The translations under genes and the position numbers were made by a program. A model generated the notes under the pieces. That model was given only the letters and a program-made list of their open reading frames with translations, was not told where the DNA came from and made no database searches. From the NCBI GenBank assembly GCA_038248955.1, contig JBBRWW010000112.1, forward strand, positions 1 through 9,543: DNA of 9,543 nt, read 5' to 3'. Every line of letters begins with the position of its first letter. Within the stretch, counting starts at the first letter, position 1. Of the stretch, positions 1 to 6,772 are shown piece after piece. This stretch comes from Lysobacter_K sp038248955. Its GTDB lineage: Bacteria; Pseudomonadota; Gammaproteobacteria; Xanthomonadales; Xanthomonadaceae.

Positions 1-1
1 C

Positions 2-799
2 AAGACGCTTGGTTTTGTCTACAACCCGTCGTGGCTCCCGGGCTTCGACGTGTCGCTCGACTGGTGGAAGATCGACCTTGACAGCGCGATCACCACGATC
101 GGCGGCCAGACGATCCTCGACAGCTGCGTGATCGACAACCTCACCGCGTTCTGCAACCAGTACAGCCGTAACCCGGGCGGCAACCTCAACAGCCTGCTGG
201 CCACCACCACCAACATCGGTGGCACCAAGGTCGAAGGCTATGACATGACCGTCGGCTACAAGCTGCCGGAAAATGCCTGGGGCAAGTTCAGCTTCACCTG
301 GGACACCACGTACCTGGCCAACTACTCGCAGGACCTCGACGGTGACGGCGTGTTCGGCGAAGTCAGCGAAGGCGGCAACCTCGTCGGCGAATACACGCAG
401 GGCAGCAACCAGTGGCGCATCCGCTCCAACCTGGCCACGCGCTGGGAGATGGGCAACTGGGGCGCCACCTGGAACGTCCGCTATTACTCGCAGCAGCAGG
501 AAGCCTGCCAGTCGTTCGTGGACTACGGCTACTCGTTCCTGTGCTCCAACCCGGACCGTATCGTCAACGATCAAGCCGGCGATCCGATTGCCTCGGCCGA
601 GAACCACATCGGTGGCACGACCTACAACGACGCGAGCATCTACTTCAGCGCGCCGTGGAACGCCAAGGTCACGCTCGGCGTGAACAACGTGTTCGACCGG
701 GATCCGCCGCGCTCCGTGCAGGCGTTTGCCAACAGCTTCGACCCGCAGTACGAAGTTCCGGGCCGCTTCTTGTACATGCGTTACACGCAGAAGTTCTGA
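2..799 (+). CDS. TonB-dependent receptor, C-terminal barrel portion (5' end outside window)
   Basis: This is the last 265 residues of an outer-membrane TonB-dependent receptor, which would import a ligand such as a siderophore, carbohydrate or peptide using TonB/ExbBD energy. The frame is open from base 2, so the true start lies outside the window; the first in-frame ATG (50) is internal. The sequence is alternating amphipathic beta-strand, with stretches such as DVSLDWWKIDLDSAI, KVTLGVNNVFDRDPPR and a final strand RFLYMRYTQKF ending in Phe, as expected for the C-terminal beta-signal read by the BAM complex. NVFDRDPP is typical of the penultimate strands of this family. Two Cys pairs (DSC...AFC and EAC...FLC) lie in probable extracellular loops and could form disulfides. 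The plug and TonB box are not in the window, so the ligand cannot be inferred. An intrinsic terminator follows 27 bp after the stop. Family assignment is firm; substrate is unknown. Confidence 0.93.
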   Translation, partial: KTLGFVYNPSWLPGFDVSLDWWKIDLDSAITTIGGQTILDSCVIDNLTAFCNQYSRNPGGNLNSLLATTTNIGGTKVEGYDMTVGYKLPENAWGKFSFTWDTTYLANYSQDLDGDGVFGEVSEGGNLVGEYTQGSNQWRIRSNLATRWEMGNWGATWNVRYYSQQQEACQSFVDYGYSFLCSNPDRIVNDQAGDPIASAENHIGGTTYNDASIYFSAPWNAKVTLGVNNVFDRDPPRSVQAFANSFDPQYEVPGRFLYMRYTQKF

Positions 800-826
800 T
801 CGCTGCCTGATCAGTCCGCAACACCT

Positions 827-855
827 CTACGGCCCCTCACGGGGCCGTAGTTTTT
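827..855 (+). terminator. Rho-independent terminator after the TonB receptor
   Basis: A perfect 10-bp stem, CTACGGCCCC (827-836) and GGGGCCGTAG (841-850), closes a TCAC tetraloop and is followed directly by TTTTT (851-855). It lies 27 bp after the receptor stop codon and should end that transcript, so the next gene probably needs its own promoter. Confidence 0.9.
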
Positions 856-870
856 GGGGGGTTGCCAATT

Positions 871-882
871 GCGTTGCAACGC
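871..882. promoter_or_regulatory. Perfect 12-bp palindrome, possible operator
   Basis: GCGTTGCAACGC is exactly self-complementary. It lies between the receptor terminator and the oxygenase gene, where that gene's promoter must be. A TTGCCA hexamer at 862-867 could be a -35, but the best-spaced -10 (GACATT, 885-890) matches consensus poorly. The palindrome could be a repressor or activator site; no regulator can be named from the sequence. Confidence 0.35.
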
Positions 883-913
883 CCGACATTAGGTGCCCTT
901 GCTGTAGACGGGC

Positions 914-1603
914 GTGGAAATGGCTTTCGAAATATCGTCGGTGTTTGCGGTCCCGCTCGTGCAGGAGATGTATCCGCACGCCGCGGCGCTCAATCCACAC
1001 CTCAAGGCGCTGTTGCTGGCGCGTGAGGCGGAAGGGGCGAAATACGCCAACCCGAACCCGTCGCTGAAGCAGCAGGCGGGCGTGTACGAGAGTGACTTCA
1101 CGCTCTTTTCGTGGCCCGAGACCTCGATCCAGACCCTGCGCCAGTTTTGCTGGGCGACCTTGGGCCGCGCGATCCAGGAGCTCAATAATTACAGCGCCGA
1201 GGAAATGGAGCAGCTGCGGATCTTTTCGCACACCTGGTACCACGTGACCAGGAAGGGCGGATTCGTGATCCTGCATACCCACCCGATGGCGTCATGGTCG
1301 GGCGTGTATTGCGTCGCCGCGGGCGAGACCCCGGACGACCGGCCGGAATCGGGCGTGCTGCGCTTCCACAACCCCCATCACTACAGCGGTTTCTTCCGCG
1401 ACGCCGGCAACTTCAAGCTGCAGCCGCCCTACCACCACGGCAGCTGGAACATCAATTTCAAGCCCGGGCAATTGATCCTGTTCCCGTCGTGGCTGCAACA
1501 CGAAGTGCTGCCGTTCTATGGCGACGACGAACGCATCACCATCGCGTTCAACTGCTGGTTCGGGCAAAAGGGCGACGAGCCGATCGAGCGCGCGCATCCG
1601 TGA
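914..1603 (+). CDS. Putative 2OG-Fe(II) oxygenase (TIGR02466 / 2OG-FeII_Oxy_5-like)
   Basis: The 229-residue protein resembles the small cytoplasmic 2-oxoglutarate/Fe(II)-dependent oxygenase family often annotated TIGR02466 (PF13759). Such enzymes couple 2OG decarboxylation to oxidation of a substrate, unknown here. The core is visible in order: HTHPMASWSGVYCV (121-134) with H121 and H123, SGVLRFHNP (146-154), then GQLILFPSWLQHEVLP (185-200) with H196, and ERITIAFNCWF (206-216), where R207 could bind the 2OG carboxylate. The first ligand motif reads H-T-H instead of the common H-x-D. Two starts are possible: GTG at 914 and ATG at 920, six bases later. Neither has a strong Shine-Dalgarno, so 914 is kept as the longer option and 920 is equally plausible. 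The gene stands alone between a terminator and a convergent operon, and its neighbour is a TonB receptor. Fold assignment is good; function is unknown. Confidence 0.82.
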   Translation: MEMAFEISSVFAVPLVQEMYPHAAALNPHLKALLLAREAEGAKYANPNPSLKQQAGVYESDFTLFSWPETSIQTLRQFCWATLGRAIQELNNYSAEEMEQLRIFSHTWYHVTRKGGFVILHTHPMASWSGVYCVAAGETPDDRPESGVLRFHNPHHYSGFFRDAGNFKLQPPYHHGSWNINFKPGQLILFPSWLQHEVLPFYGDDERITIAFNCWFGQKGDEPIERAHP

Positions 1604-1668
1604 GGCAGGTGCGCCAAGGCCGAGGCGCAGGACGATCGACGACGACATCCCGGGATAGCGACGAGAAA

Positions 1669-1685
1669 CCGCGCCCCGAGCGCGG
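1669..1685 (-). terminator. Possible weak terminator hairpin of the leftward operon
   Basis: CCGCGC (1669-1674) and GCGCGG (1680-1685) form a 6-bp GC stem with a 5-base loop. Read on the minus strand it lies 22 bases past the TPR-sulfotransferase stop and is followed by TTTCTCG, a short and impure T run. On the plus strand no T run follows. It is the best end-of-operon candidate in the 104-bp convergent gap, but it is weak. Confidence 0.35.
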
Positions 1686-1707
1686 GTCTACGGCTTGACA
1701 GTGCCGC

Positions 1708-3297
1708 CTAATCGGTCGTCGCGCCGAGCTCGCGCAACCTGGCCAGCATCGGCTGCAGATGCGCCTCATAGGGCTTCCAGGCGTGGTCGCGATTGGTGAG
1801 GATGCCCTGCCGCACGGAGGCGCTGCTGGCGGTCGAGACCGCGCCCGAGGAGCGCTCGACCTGCAGGGCCCCGGCCTCGAACGGCAGCCCGCAGAAGTCG
1901 AAGATGCGGGCCGCGGTGGCCTGGGTGTCGTTGACCAGGTCCTCGTACGCGACATCCATGAACCGCTCCGGCATCACCGTCCGCCAGTGCTGCACGAGAT
2001 CGAGGTACTGGCCGTAGTAATGCGCGAGCTGCATCTGGTCGAACGAGTAGAGCGCGGCATTGGAGAAGTACGTCCGCAGGTTCGAAAAGCAGGTGTCGAC
2101 CGGGTCGCGCACCATGTGCAGGATCTTCGCCCCCGGCAAGGCCTTGGCGATGAAGCCGGCGTTGACCAGGTTGGGCGGCAACTTCTCGGTCAGGAACGGC
2201 AGGCCCTTGGCGCGCCAGCGGGATCCGGCGATGAACCCGCGTCCGATCGCATCGAAATCGCAATCGGCCAACCGCTGCACCGAGGCCAGGTCCAGCGACT
2301 GGGTGCTCTTGTGGTCGGTGGCGATCTTGATCTGCGCGGTGAAGGCGTAGGTCTCGCCGCCATCGGACACCATGCTGTGTCCACCCAGGATGCGCTCGAG
2401 CAGCGTCGTCCCCGAGCGGTGCATGCCGACGATGAAGATCGGCGTGTACTCGTCGACCCGCGGCGTCGGAGCCACGAACCCGGGGGTGCACAAGGCCTTG
2501 ACCGCCTCGATCAGTTGCCCGCTCTTGGCCTCGTCATACGGGTCGAGCCGGCTCTTGGTGCGGCAACCGCGCTCAAGCATCGCCCACGAGGCGTCGTACT
2601 GCCTCAGGTCGTGGAGTTCGTTGTGCAGCGCGAACGAGAAATACGCTTCGTGCTCGCTGCCCGGCGTGGTCTTGGCCAGCAGGGCCTCGAGCCGGGCGAC
2701 ATGGTTTTCGCCCGGCGTCCAGGACCGCAGTCGCGACAGCACCCAGTGCGCCTGCGGAAAGCCCGGGGAAAGGCTGATGCAGGCCTCCAGTTCGGCCTCG
2801 GCTTCGCTCATGCGTCCCAGGAACATCAGCACGGTGCCGCGCAGATAACGTGGATGCGCGGCCCTCGCATCCAGGCGGACCGCCTGGCTGACCAGTTCGA
2901 GCGCGAGCTGCTGGTCGCCCACCGAACTGACGATCAGCGCCATCTCGGTCAGCATTGGCGGCGGCGCATGGCGCATGAAGCCCGAACGGCGCACGAGCTC
3001 CAGCAGCGCCGCGGCCTCATGGAACTGGCGCAACTTGCGCCCCAGTTCCATGACCAGGCCCGGGTGGTCTGAGGCCAGTGGCAGTGCCTGCAGCAGGCGC
3101 TCGCGGGCTTCGCGGTAGCGGTCGAGTTCGAGCAGCGCCGTGGAGGCCTTCAGCAAGGCCGGCAGGTGGTTGGGCTCGTGGGCGAGGATCGATTCGAAGC
3201 TGTCGGCGGCCATGCGCCATTGCTTGTTGGCCAGCTGGCTTTCACCCTGGCGCCAAAGTCGCTGTTGCTTGGTTTCGTCTGCTTGGGGTCGGTTCAC
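1708..3297 (-). CDS. TPR-repeat sulfotransferase family protein
   Basis: The 529-residue protein joins N-terminal tetratricopeptide repeats to a C-terminal PAPS-dependent sulfotransferase domain, which would move sulfate to a hydroxyl or tyrosine on an unknown acceptor. TPR-like helix pairs cover roughly residues 12-80 and 118-185. The sulfotransferase domain starts near 285: the 5'-phosphosulfate loop is GMHRSGTTLLERIL (291-304), followed by EKLPPNLVNAGFI (371-383), the 3'-phosphate-binding RDPVDTCFSN (397-406) and YEDLVND (451-457). All key motifs look intact. The frame stays open upstream to 3924, but that extension lies inside the previous gene and is low-complexity Arg/Gly/Ala. The chosen start is GTG at 3297, whose last two bases are the first two of the upstream TGA (4-bp overlap, GTGA), and it precedes the first TPR cleanly. 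No Shine-Dalgarno is visible, so translation probably depends on coupling to the upstream gene. It is the last gene of the leftward operon. Confidence 0.88.
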   Translation of the reverse strand: MNRPQADETKQQRLWRQGESQLANKQWRMAADSFESILAHEPNHLPALLKASTALLELDRYREARERLLQALPLASDHPGLVMELGRKLRQFHEAAALLELVRRSGFMRHAPPPMLTEMALIVSSVGDQQLALELVSQAVRLDARAAHPRYLRGTVLMFLGRMSEAEAELEACISLSPGFPQAHWVLSRLRSWTPGENHVARLEALLAKTTPGSEHEAYFSFALHNELHDLRQYDASWAMLERGCRTKSRLDPYDEAKSGQLIEAVKALCTPGFVAPTPRVDEYTPIFIVGMHRSGTTLLERILGGHSMVSDGGETYAFTAQIKIATDHKSTQSLDLASVQRLADCDFDAIGRGFIAGSRWRAKGLPFLTEKLPPNLVNAGFIAKALPGAKILHMVRDPVDTCFSNLRTYFSNAALYSFDQMQLAHYYGQYLDLVQHWRTVMPERFMDVAYEDLVNDTQATAARIFDFCGLPFEAGALQVERSSGAVSTASSASVRQGILTNRDHAWKPYEAHLQPMLARLRELGATTD

Positions 3298-4328
3298 GGC
3301 AAGTACCAGGATGCGGGAGGGGCGCACGCGGCGGGCCGCATGGCCGGAATCACGTGTTCGGCCAGCCAGGCTTTCGCGTGGTCGAGGGCCGCTGCGTAGT
3401 GGTTGTTGACGAATTCCGCTTCCTGCTGGCGGCGCCCGGGACCATACGGCGTCTCGACCGCCTTGGCATTGCGTGCCAGCACCGCTTGGCAATGCCGGTC
3501 CAGCGCGTCGCGCGGCACCGAGAGCTGCAACCACGCCGCGCAGCGCGCCACCGTGTCTTCGAACCGGCCGAGCAAGGCCGCCATGTCGAGGATGCGCAGG
3601 CGGTCGCCGAAGGTGTCGGCAAGATCCCCCACGAGTTCGCGCTGCGCCGCCCATTGCAGTCCGGCGGCGCACAGGATGTCCGGCGGTTGCATCGCCGCGG
3701 CAGGCAACCGGGCGTGGAAGCGACCGGCTCGCATCGCGCGTTCGGTGAGCTCCGGGATCCGCGCTTGCGACTCCGGGGTCTTTTTCAGGTTCGACACCAG
3801 GAAATCCTCCAGCGACGAGGTCAGCACGATGGCGCGGCTCGACGGCGTGGCGTCCATCAGGCTCGCGGCCATGTTGAGCGCGGCGTGGGTCGGCTTCACG
3901 ACCACCCGGCCGCCCGCGTGCCAAGGCCGCGCCAGCAGTTGCACCGTGGTCTCCACCAGCGCGGCCACCGACACCCCGGCGTCGCGCGCGTCCGACAGGC
4001 GCCGGAGCACGAGCGGCTCCTTCAGGCAGACCTGATGCGGCGGCAGGTGCAGGGCCCGCGCGAGCAGGGTCGAGCCGCAGAACGAGGTATGGAACAACCA
4101 GGCGGGCGCCGGTGCCGATCGCGATGCGGGAATCGCGGCAGCCTCGACGGCGACTGCGTCCGGCCAGCGGATGTCCAGGCGGGTGTCGAGGAACGTCGAC
4201 TCCGCGAGCACCGCATCGTCCAGCCAGAGGAAGGCGTAACGGCCGCCCTCGACCTGCAGGTCGACGGGAAACCGGCGCGCATCGACCAGGTCCGCGGGCA
4301 GCGGTGCCCGCGCCGACGACTCAACCAT
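3294..4328 (-). CDS. Sulfotransferase-like P-loop protein
   Basis: This 344-residue protein appears to be a divergent member of the sulfotransferase P-loop fold. FHTSFCGSTLLARAL (79-93) matches the position and style of a 5'-phosphosulfate or nucleotide loop, followed by KEPLVLR (103-109) and VVVKPTHAALN (142-152). The helix that should carry the 3'-phosphate-binding Arg and Ser reads SSLEDFLVSNLKK (171-183): the Ser is there but the usual leading Arg is not, so PAPS binding is uncertain. The N-terminal 75 residues look like a separate small beta-rich part (RYAFLWLDDAV). The ATG at 4328 overlaps the upstream stop by 8 bp, and no Shine-Dalgarno precedes it, pointing to re-initiation after the oxygenase gene. 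Its own stop overlaps the TPR-sulfotransferase start by 4 bp. Alternatives are a kinase-like P-loop protein or a non-catalytic partner of the next gene. The gene is real; its activity is unclear. Confidence 0.8.
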   Translation of the reverse strand: MVESSARAPLPADLVDARRFPVDLQVEGGRYAFLWLDDAVLAESTFLDTRLDIRWPDAVAVEAAAIPASRSAPAPAWLFHTSFCGSTLLARALHLPPHQVCLKEPLVLRRLSDARDAGVSVAALVETTVQLLARPWHAGGRVVVKPTHAALNMAASLMDATPSSRAIVLTSSLEDFLVSNLKKTPESQARIPELTERAMRAGRFHARLPAAAMQPPDILCAAGLQWAAQRELVGDLADTFGDRLRILDMAALLGRFEDTVARCAAWLQLSVPRDALDRHCQAVLARNAKAVETPYGPGRRQQEAEFVNNHYAAALDHAKAWLAEHVIPAMRPAACAPPASWYLP

Positions 4329-4920
4329 GCGCAGGATCGATCACGGGCGCGCGCTCGAACTTGATGGCGAAGGTATAGCGCGGCGCGTAGCAGATGCGGT
4401 TGGGGGGCCGGCCGGCGTGCTTGATCGCACCATCGAAGATCACCAGTCGCCCCGGCCTGGGGGTGACCGCGCAGGCGACTTCGTCGTTGGCGTCATAGAA
4501 CATCGTCTCGCCACCCCACTCCAGGTCCCAGCTTTCGCACAGGTACCACAGCGCGGTGAGGTCGTGCTGGCCGGGCAGGCAATCGGTATGGGTGAACAGC
4601 ATGTCGCCAAAACTGCTGGCGTTGGTATAGGCGCGATACGGCCGGTAGCCGAACGCCGGCGTGGTGAACGACAAGACCGCCTGCCGGGTGATCTCGAAGA
4701 TCGGCTGCTTCACCAAGGCGTCGAGCTTGACCTCGGTCGCCCAGTGCTTGTGATCGATGGTCTCGGGACGCGCGTACTCCGAACGCGTGTACATCGCGCG
4801 CGACAGCGCCTGCACGTAGTCGGCGATGTTGGGCAGATGGTTGTCGAAGACCCGCAGCGGCCGGCCGTCGACCTGGATGTCACGATCGGCGACCAATGCC
4901 TTGGCGAACGGCCCGGACAT
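4321..4920 (-). CDS. 2OG-Fe(II) oxygenase-like protein (prolyl-4-hydroxylase type; possibly DUF6445)
   Basis: The 199-residue protein has the layout of a prolyl-4-hydroxylase-like Fe(II)/2OG dioxygenase. FTHTDCLPGQHDLTALWYL begins at 109 and supplies the H-x-D pair (H111, D113); WGGETMFYD (135-143) follows; then PRPGRLVIFDGAIKHAG (154-170) gives the distal His (H168), and PRYTFAIKF (180-188) puts R181 where the 2OG-binding basic residue is expected. The full metal triad therefore seems present. The size and the Y-R-P-Y-R-A-Y segment (92-98) fit the family catalogued as DUF6445, but that name is from memory and needs a search. The ATG at 4920 lies only 6 bp after the pckG stop with no clear Shine-Dalgarno, and the 3' end overlaps the next gene by 8 bp, so it should be co-translated with both. 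It probably acts in the cytoplasm; no signal peptide is visible. Its substrate is unknown. Confidence 0.82.
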   Translation of the reverse strand: MSGPFAKALVADRDIQVDGRPLRVFDNHLPNIADYVQALSRAMYTRSEYARPETIDHKHWATEVKLDALVKQPIFEITRQAVLSFTTPAFGYRPYRAYTNASSFGDMLFTHTDCLPGQHDLTALWYLCESWDLEWGGETMFYDANDEVACAVTPRPGRLVIFDGAIKHAGRPPNRICYAPRYTFAIKFERAPVIDPAHG

Positions 4921-4926
4921 GGCGGT

Positions 4927-6744
4927 TCAGGCCAGTCCGCCGGCGATCCGCCGCTGCTCGTCCTTCAGCGCCTGTGGCATGCGCGGACCGTAATCGTCGA
5001 GGTACTCGCCGATGCCCGCCAGCTCGGCCGTCCATCCGGCGTGGTCGAACCCGAACAGCTTGGCCCGGGCTTCCGCCGACAGTGCCACGCCGTCGAGGTT
5101 GAGGTCGTCCGCGCCCGGCAGGAAACCGATCGGGGTTTCGGTGGCGTTCGCGGTGCCCTTGACGCGCCCGATCATCCATTCGAGGACGCGCAGGTTGTCG
5201 CCGAAGCCGGGCCAGAGGAACCTGCCATCGTCGCCCTTGCGGAACCAGTTGACGTGGAACACCTTCGGCAGCTGCGCGCCGGCCTGCTCGAACGACAGCC
5301 AGTGCGCGAAGTAGTCGGCGAAGTTGTAGCCGCAGAACGGCTTCATCGCCATCGGGTCGCGGCGCATCACGCCGACCGCGCCGCTGGCGGCAGCGGTGGT
5401 TTCCGAGCCCATCGCGGCGCCGACCAGCACGCCATGGGTCCAGTCGCGCGCCTCGAACACCAGCGGCACCAGCGAGGCGCGGCGGCCGCCAAACACGATC
5501 GCCGAAATTGGCACGCCCGCCGGGTTTTCGGCCTCGACGGTGTAGCTCGGGCACTGTTTGGCCGACACGGTGAAGCGCGAGTTCGGGTGCGCGGCCGGGC
5601 CCTTGGCGGGGTCGTAGGGCTGCCCGCGCCAATCGGTGGCCGGCGCCAGTCCGTTGTCGATGCCCTCCCACCACGGCTGGTTGTCGGCAGTGACGCCGAC
5701 ATTGGTGAAGATGGTGTCGTGCTGGATCGAGGTCAGCGCGTTCGGGTTGGACCTGGCCGACGTGCCCGGGGCGACGCCGAAGAAGCCGGCTTCCGGGTTG
5801 ATCGCGTACAGCCGTCCATCCGCGCCCGGGCGCATCCAGCAGATGTCGTCGCCGACCGTCCACACCTTCCAGCCCTCGGCCCGGTAGCCGTCCGGCGGGA
5901 TCAGCATCGCCAGGTTGGTCTTGCCGCAGGCCGACGGGAACGCGGCGGCGATGTAGTGGATCTCGCCCTGCGGGTTTTCCAGGCCGAGGATCAGCATGTG
6001 TTCGGCCAGCCAGCCCTCGGAGCGCGCCTGGTGCGAGGCGATCCGCAGCGCATGGCATTTCTTGCCCAGCAGCGCGTTGCCGCCGTAGCCCGACCCGTAC
6101 GACTTGATCGTCAGTTCCTCGGGGAAATGCATGATGAAGCGGCGGTTGGGGTCGAGTTCGCCGATCGAATGCAGGCCCTTGACGAACGTGCTTGATTCAA
6201 GCCGCGCCTCGCGCTCGATCCGCGCCAGCGCCGGCGCGCCCATCCGGGTCATGATGCGCATGTTGGCGACCACGTAGGGGCTGTCGGTGATCTCGACGCC
6301 ACAGCGCGACAAAGGCGAATCGATCGGACCCATGCAGTACGGCACGACATACAGGGTGCGGCCCGCCATGCAGCCGTCGAACAGCGCATCCATCTCGGCA
6401 TGGCCCTCACTGGGCGCCATCCAGTTGTTGTTCGGGCCCGCATCCTCGTGATGGGTGGTGCACACGAAGGTCAGGTGCTCGACGCGGGCGACATCCTCCG
6501 GGTCCGAGCGGTGCAGCCAGCTGCCGGGGTGGGTATCGGGGTTGAGCGGTAGCAGGGTGCCGTCGGCCTGCATCGCGGCGACCAGCGCGGCATTCTCGGC
6601 ATCGCTGCCGTCGCACCAGTGGATCGCGGTGGGCCGCGTCAGCTTCGCGACGTCGCCCACCCAGGCGTTCAAAGCCTCCAGCTGGCTGCCCTCGCTTCCG
6701 GCGGCGGGGGCGGGTTTTGGTGCATTCCTTGAAATGTCGTTCAC
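4927..6744 (-). CDS. pckG: Phosphoenolpyruvate carboxykinase (GTP)
   Basis: The enzyme converts oxaloacetate plus GTP to phosphoenolpyruvate, CO2 and GDP, the entry step of gluconeogenesis from C4 acids, in the cytoplasm. At 605 residues it has normal length for the GTP class. In this numbering the kinase-1a P-loop with the hyper-reactive Cys is FPSACGKTN (269-277, C273). The metal-binding kinase-2 motif is TVGDDICW (296-303). The substrate region SYGSGYGGNALLGKKCHALRIAS starts near 215. FGGRRASLVPLVFEARDW starts near 418 and FCGYNFADYFAHW near 470. FGDNLRVLEW (514-523) is the nucleotide-binding edge. The frame stays open to an ATG at 6810, but that would overlap the TetR gene. GTG at 6744 is preferred because GGGAGGA lies 8 bases before it and VNDISRN starts a typical N-terminus. 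It follows the TetR gene by 28 bp and is followed after 6 bp by an oxygenase gene, an unusual operon partner. Confidence 0.96.
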   Translation of the reverse strand: MNDISRNAPKPAPAAGSEGSQLEALNAWVGDVAKLTRPTAIHWCDGSDAENAALVAAMQADGTLLPLNPDTHPGSWLHRSDPEDVARVEHLTFVCTTHHEDAGPNNNWMAPSEGHAEMDALFDGCMAGRTLYVVPYCMGPIDSPLSRCGVEITDSPYVVANMRIMTRMGAPALARIEREARLESSTFVKGLHSIGELDPNRRFIMHFPEELTIKSYGSGYGGNALLGKKCHALRIASHQARSEGWLAEHMLILGLENPQGEIHYIAAAFPSACGKTNLAMLIPPDGYRAEGWKVWTVGDDICWMRPGADGRLYAINPEAGFFGVAPGTSARSNPNALTSIQHDTIFTNVGVTADNQPWWEGIDNGLAPATDWRGQPYDPAKGPAAHPNSRFTVSAKQCPSYTVEAENPAGVPISAIVFGGRRASLVPLVFEARDWTHGVLVGAAMGSETTAAASGAVGVMRRDPMAMKPFCGYNFADYFAHWLSFEQAGAQLPKVFHVNWFRKGDDGRFLWPGFGDNLRVLEWMIGRVKGTANATETPIGFLPGADDLNLDGVALSAEARAKLFGFDHAGWTAELAGIGEYLDDYGPRMPQALKDEQRRIAGGLA

Positions 6745-6752
6745 GGCAACAG

Positions 6753-6759
6753 TCCTCCC
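6753..6759 (-). promoter_or_regulatory. Strong ribosome binding site setting the pckG GTG start
   Basis: Read on the minus strand the bases are GGGAGGA, eight bases before GTG (6744-6742). This is the clearest Shine-Dalgarno of the leftward operon and is the main reason to reject the upstream ATG at 6810. It lies in the 28-bp gap after the TetR stop. Confidence 0.8.
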
Positions 6760-6772
6760 AGCCCGGGCTGGT

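Noticed and set aside
1647..1656. ATCCCGGGAT palindrome in the convergent gap
   Set aside because: Short, without a loop or T run, and in a region where no promoter is expected; likely chance in GC-rich sequence.
3298..3924. Upstream in-frame extension of the TPR-sulfotransferase (open to 3924)
   Set aside because: It lies wholly inside the sulfotransferase-like gene, is Arg/Gly/Ala-rich without domain character, and the GTG at 3297 with a stop-start overlap precedes the first TPR.
4327..6195. 622-codon open frame on the plus strand opposite pckG
   Set aside because: Antisense shadow of a highly conserved enzyme in GC-rich DNA; its composition (Arg, Gly, Val, Gln runs) has no recognisable domain.
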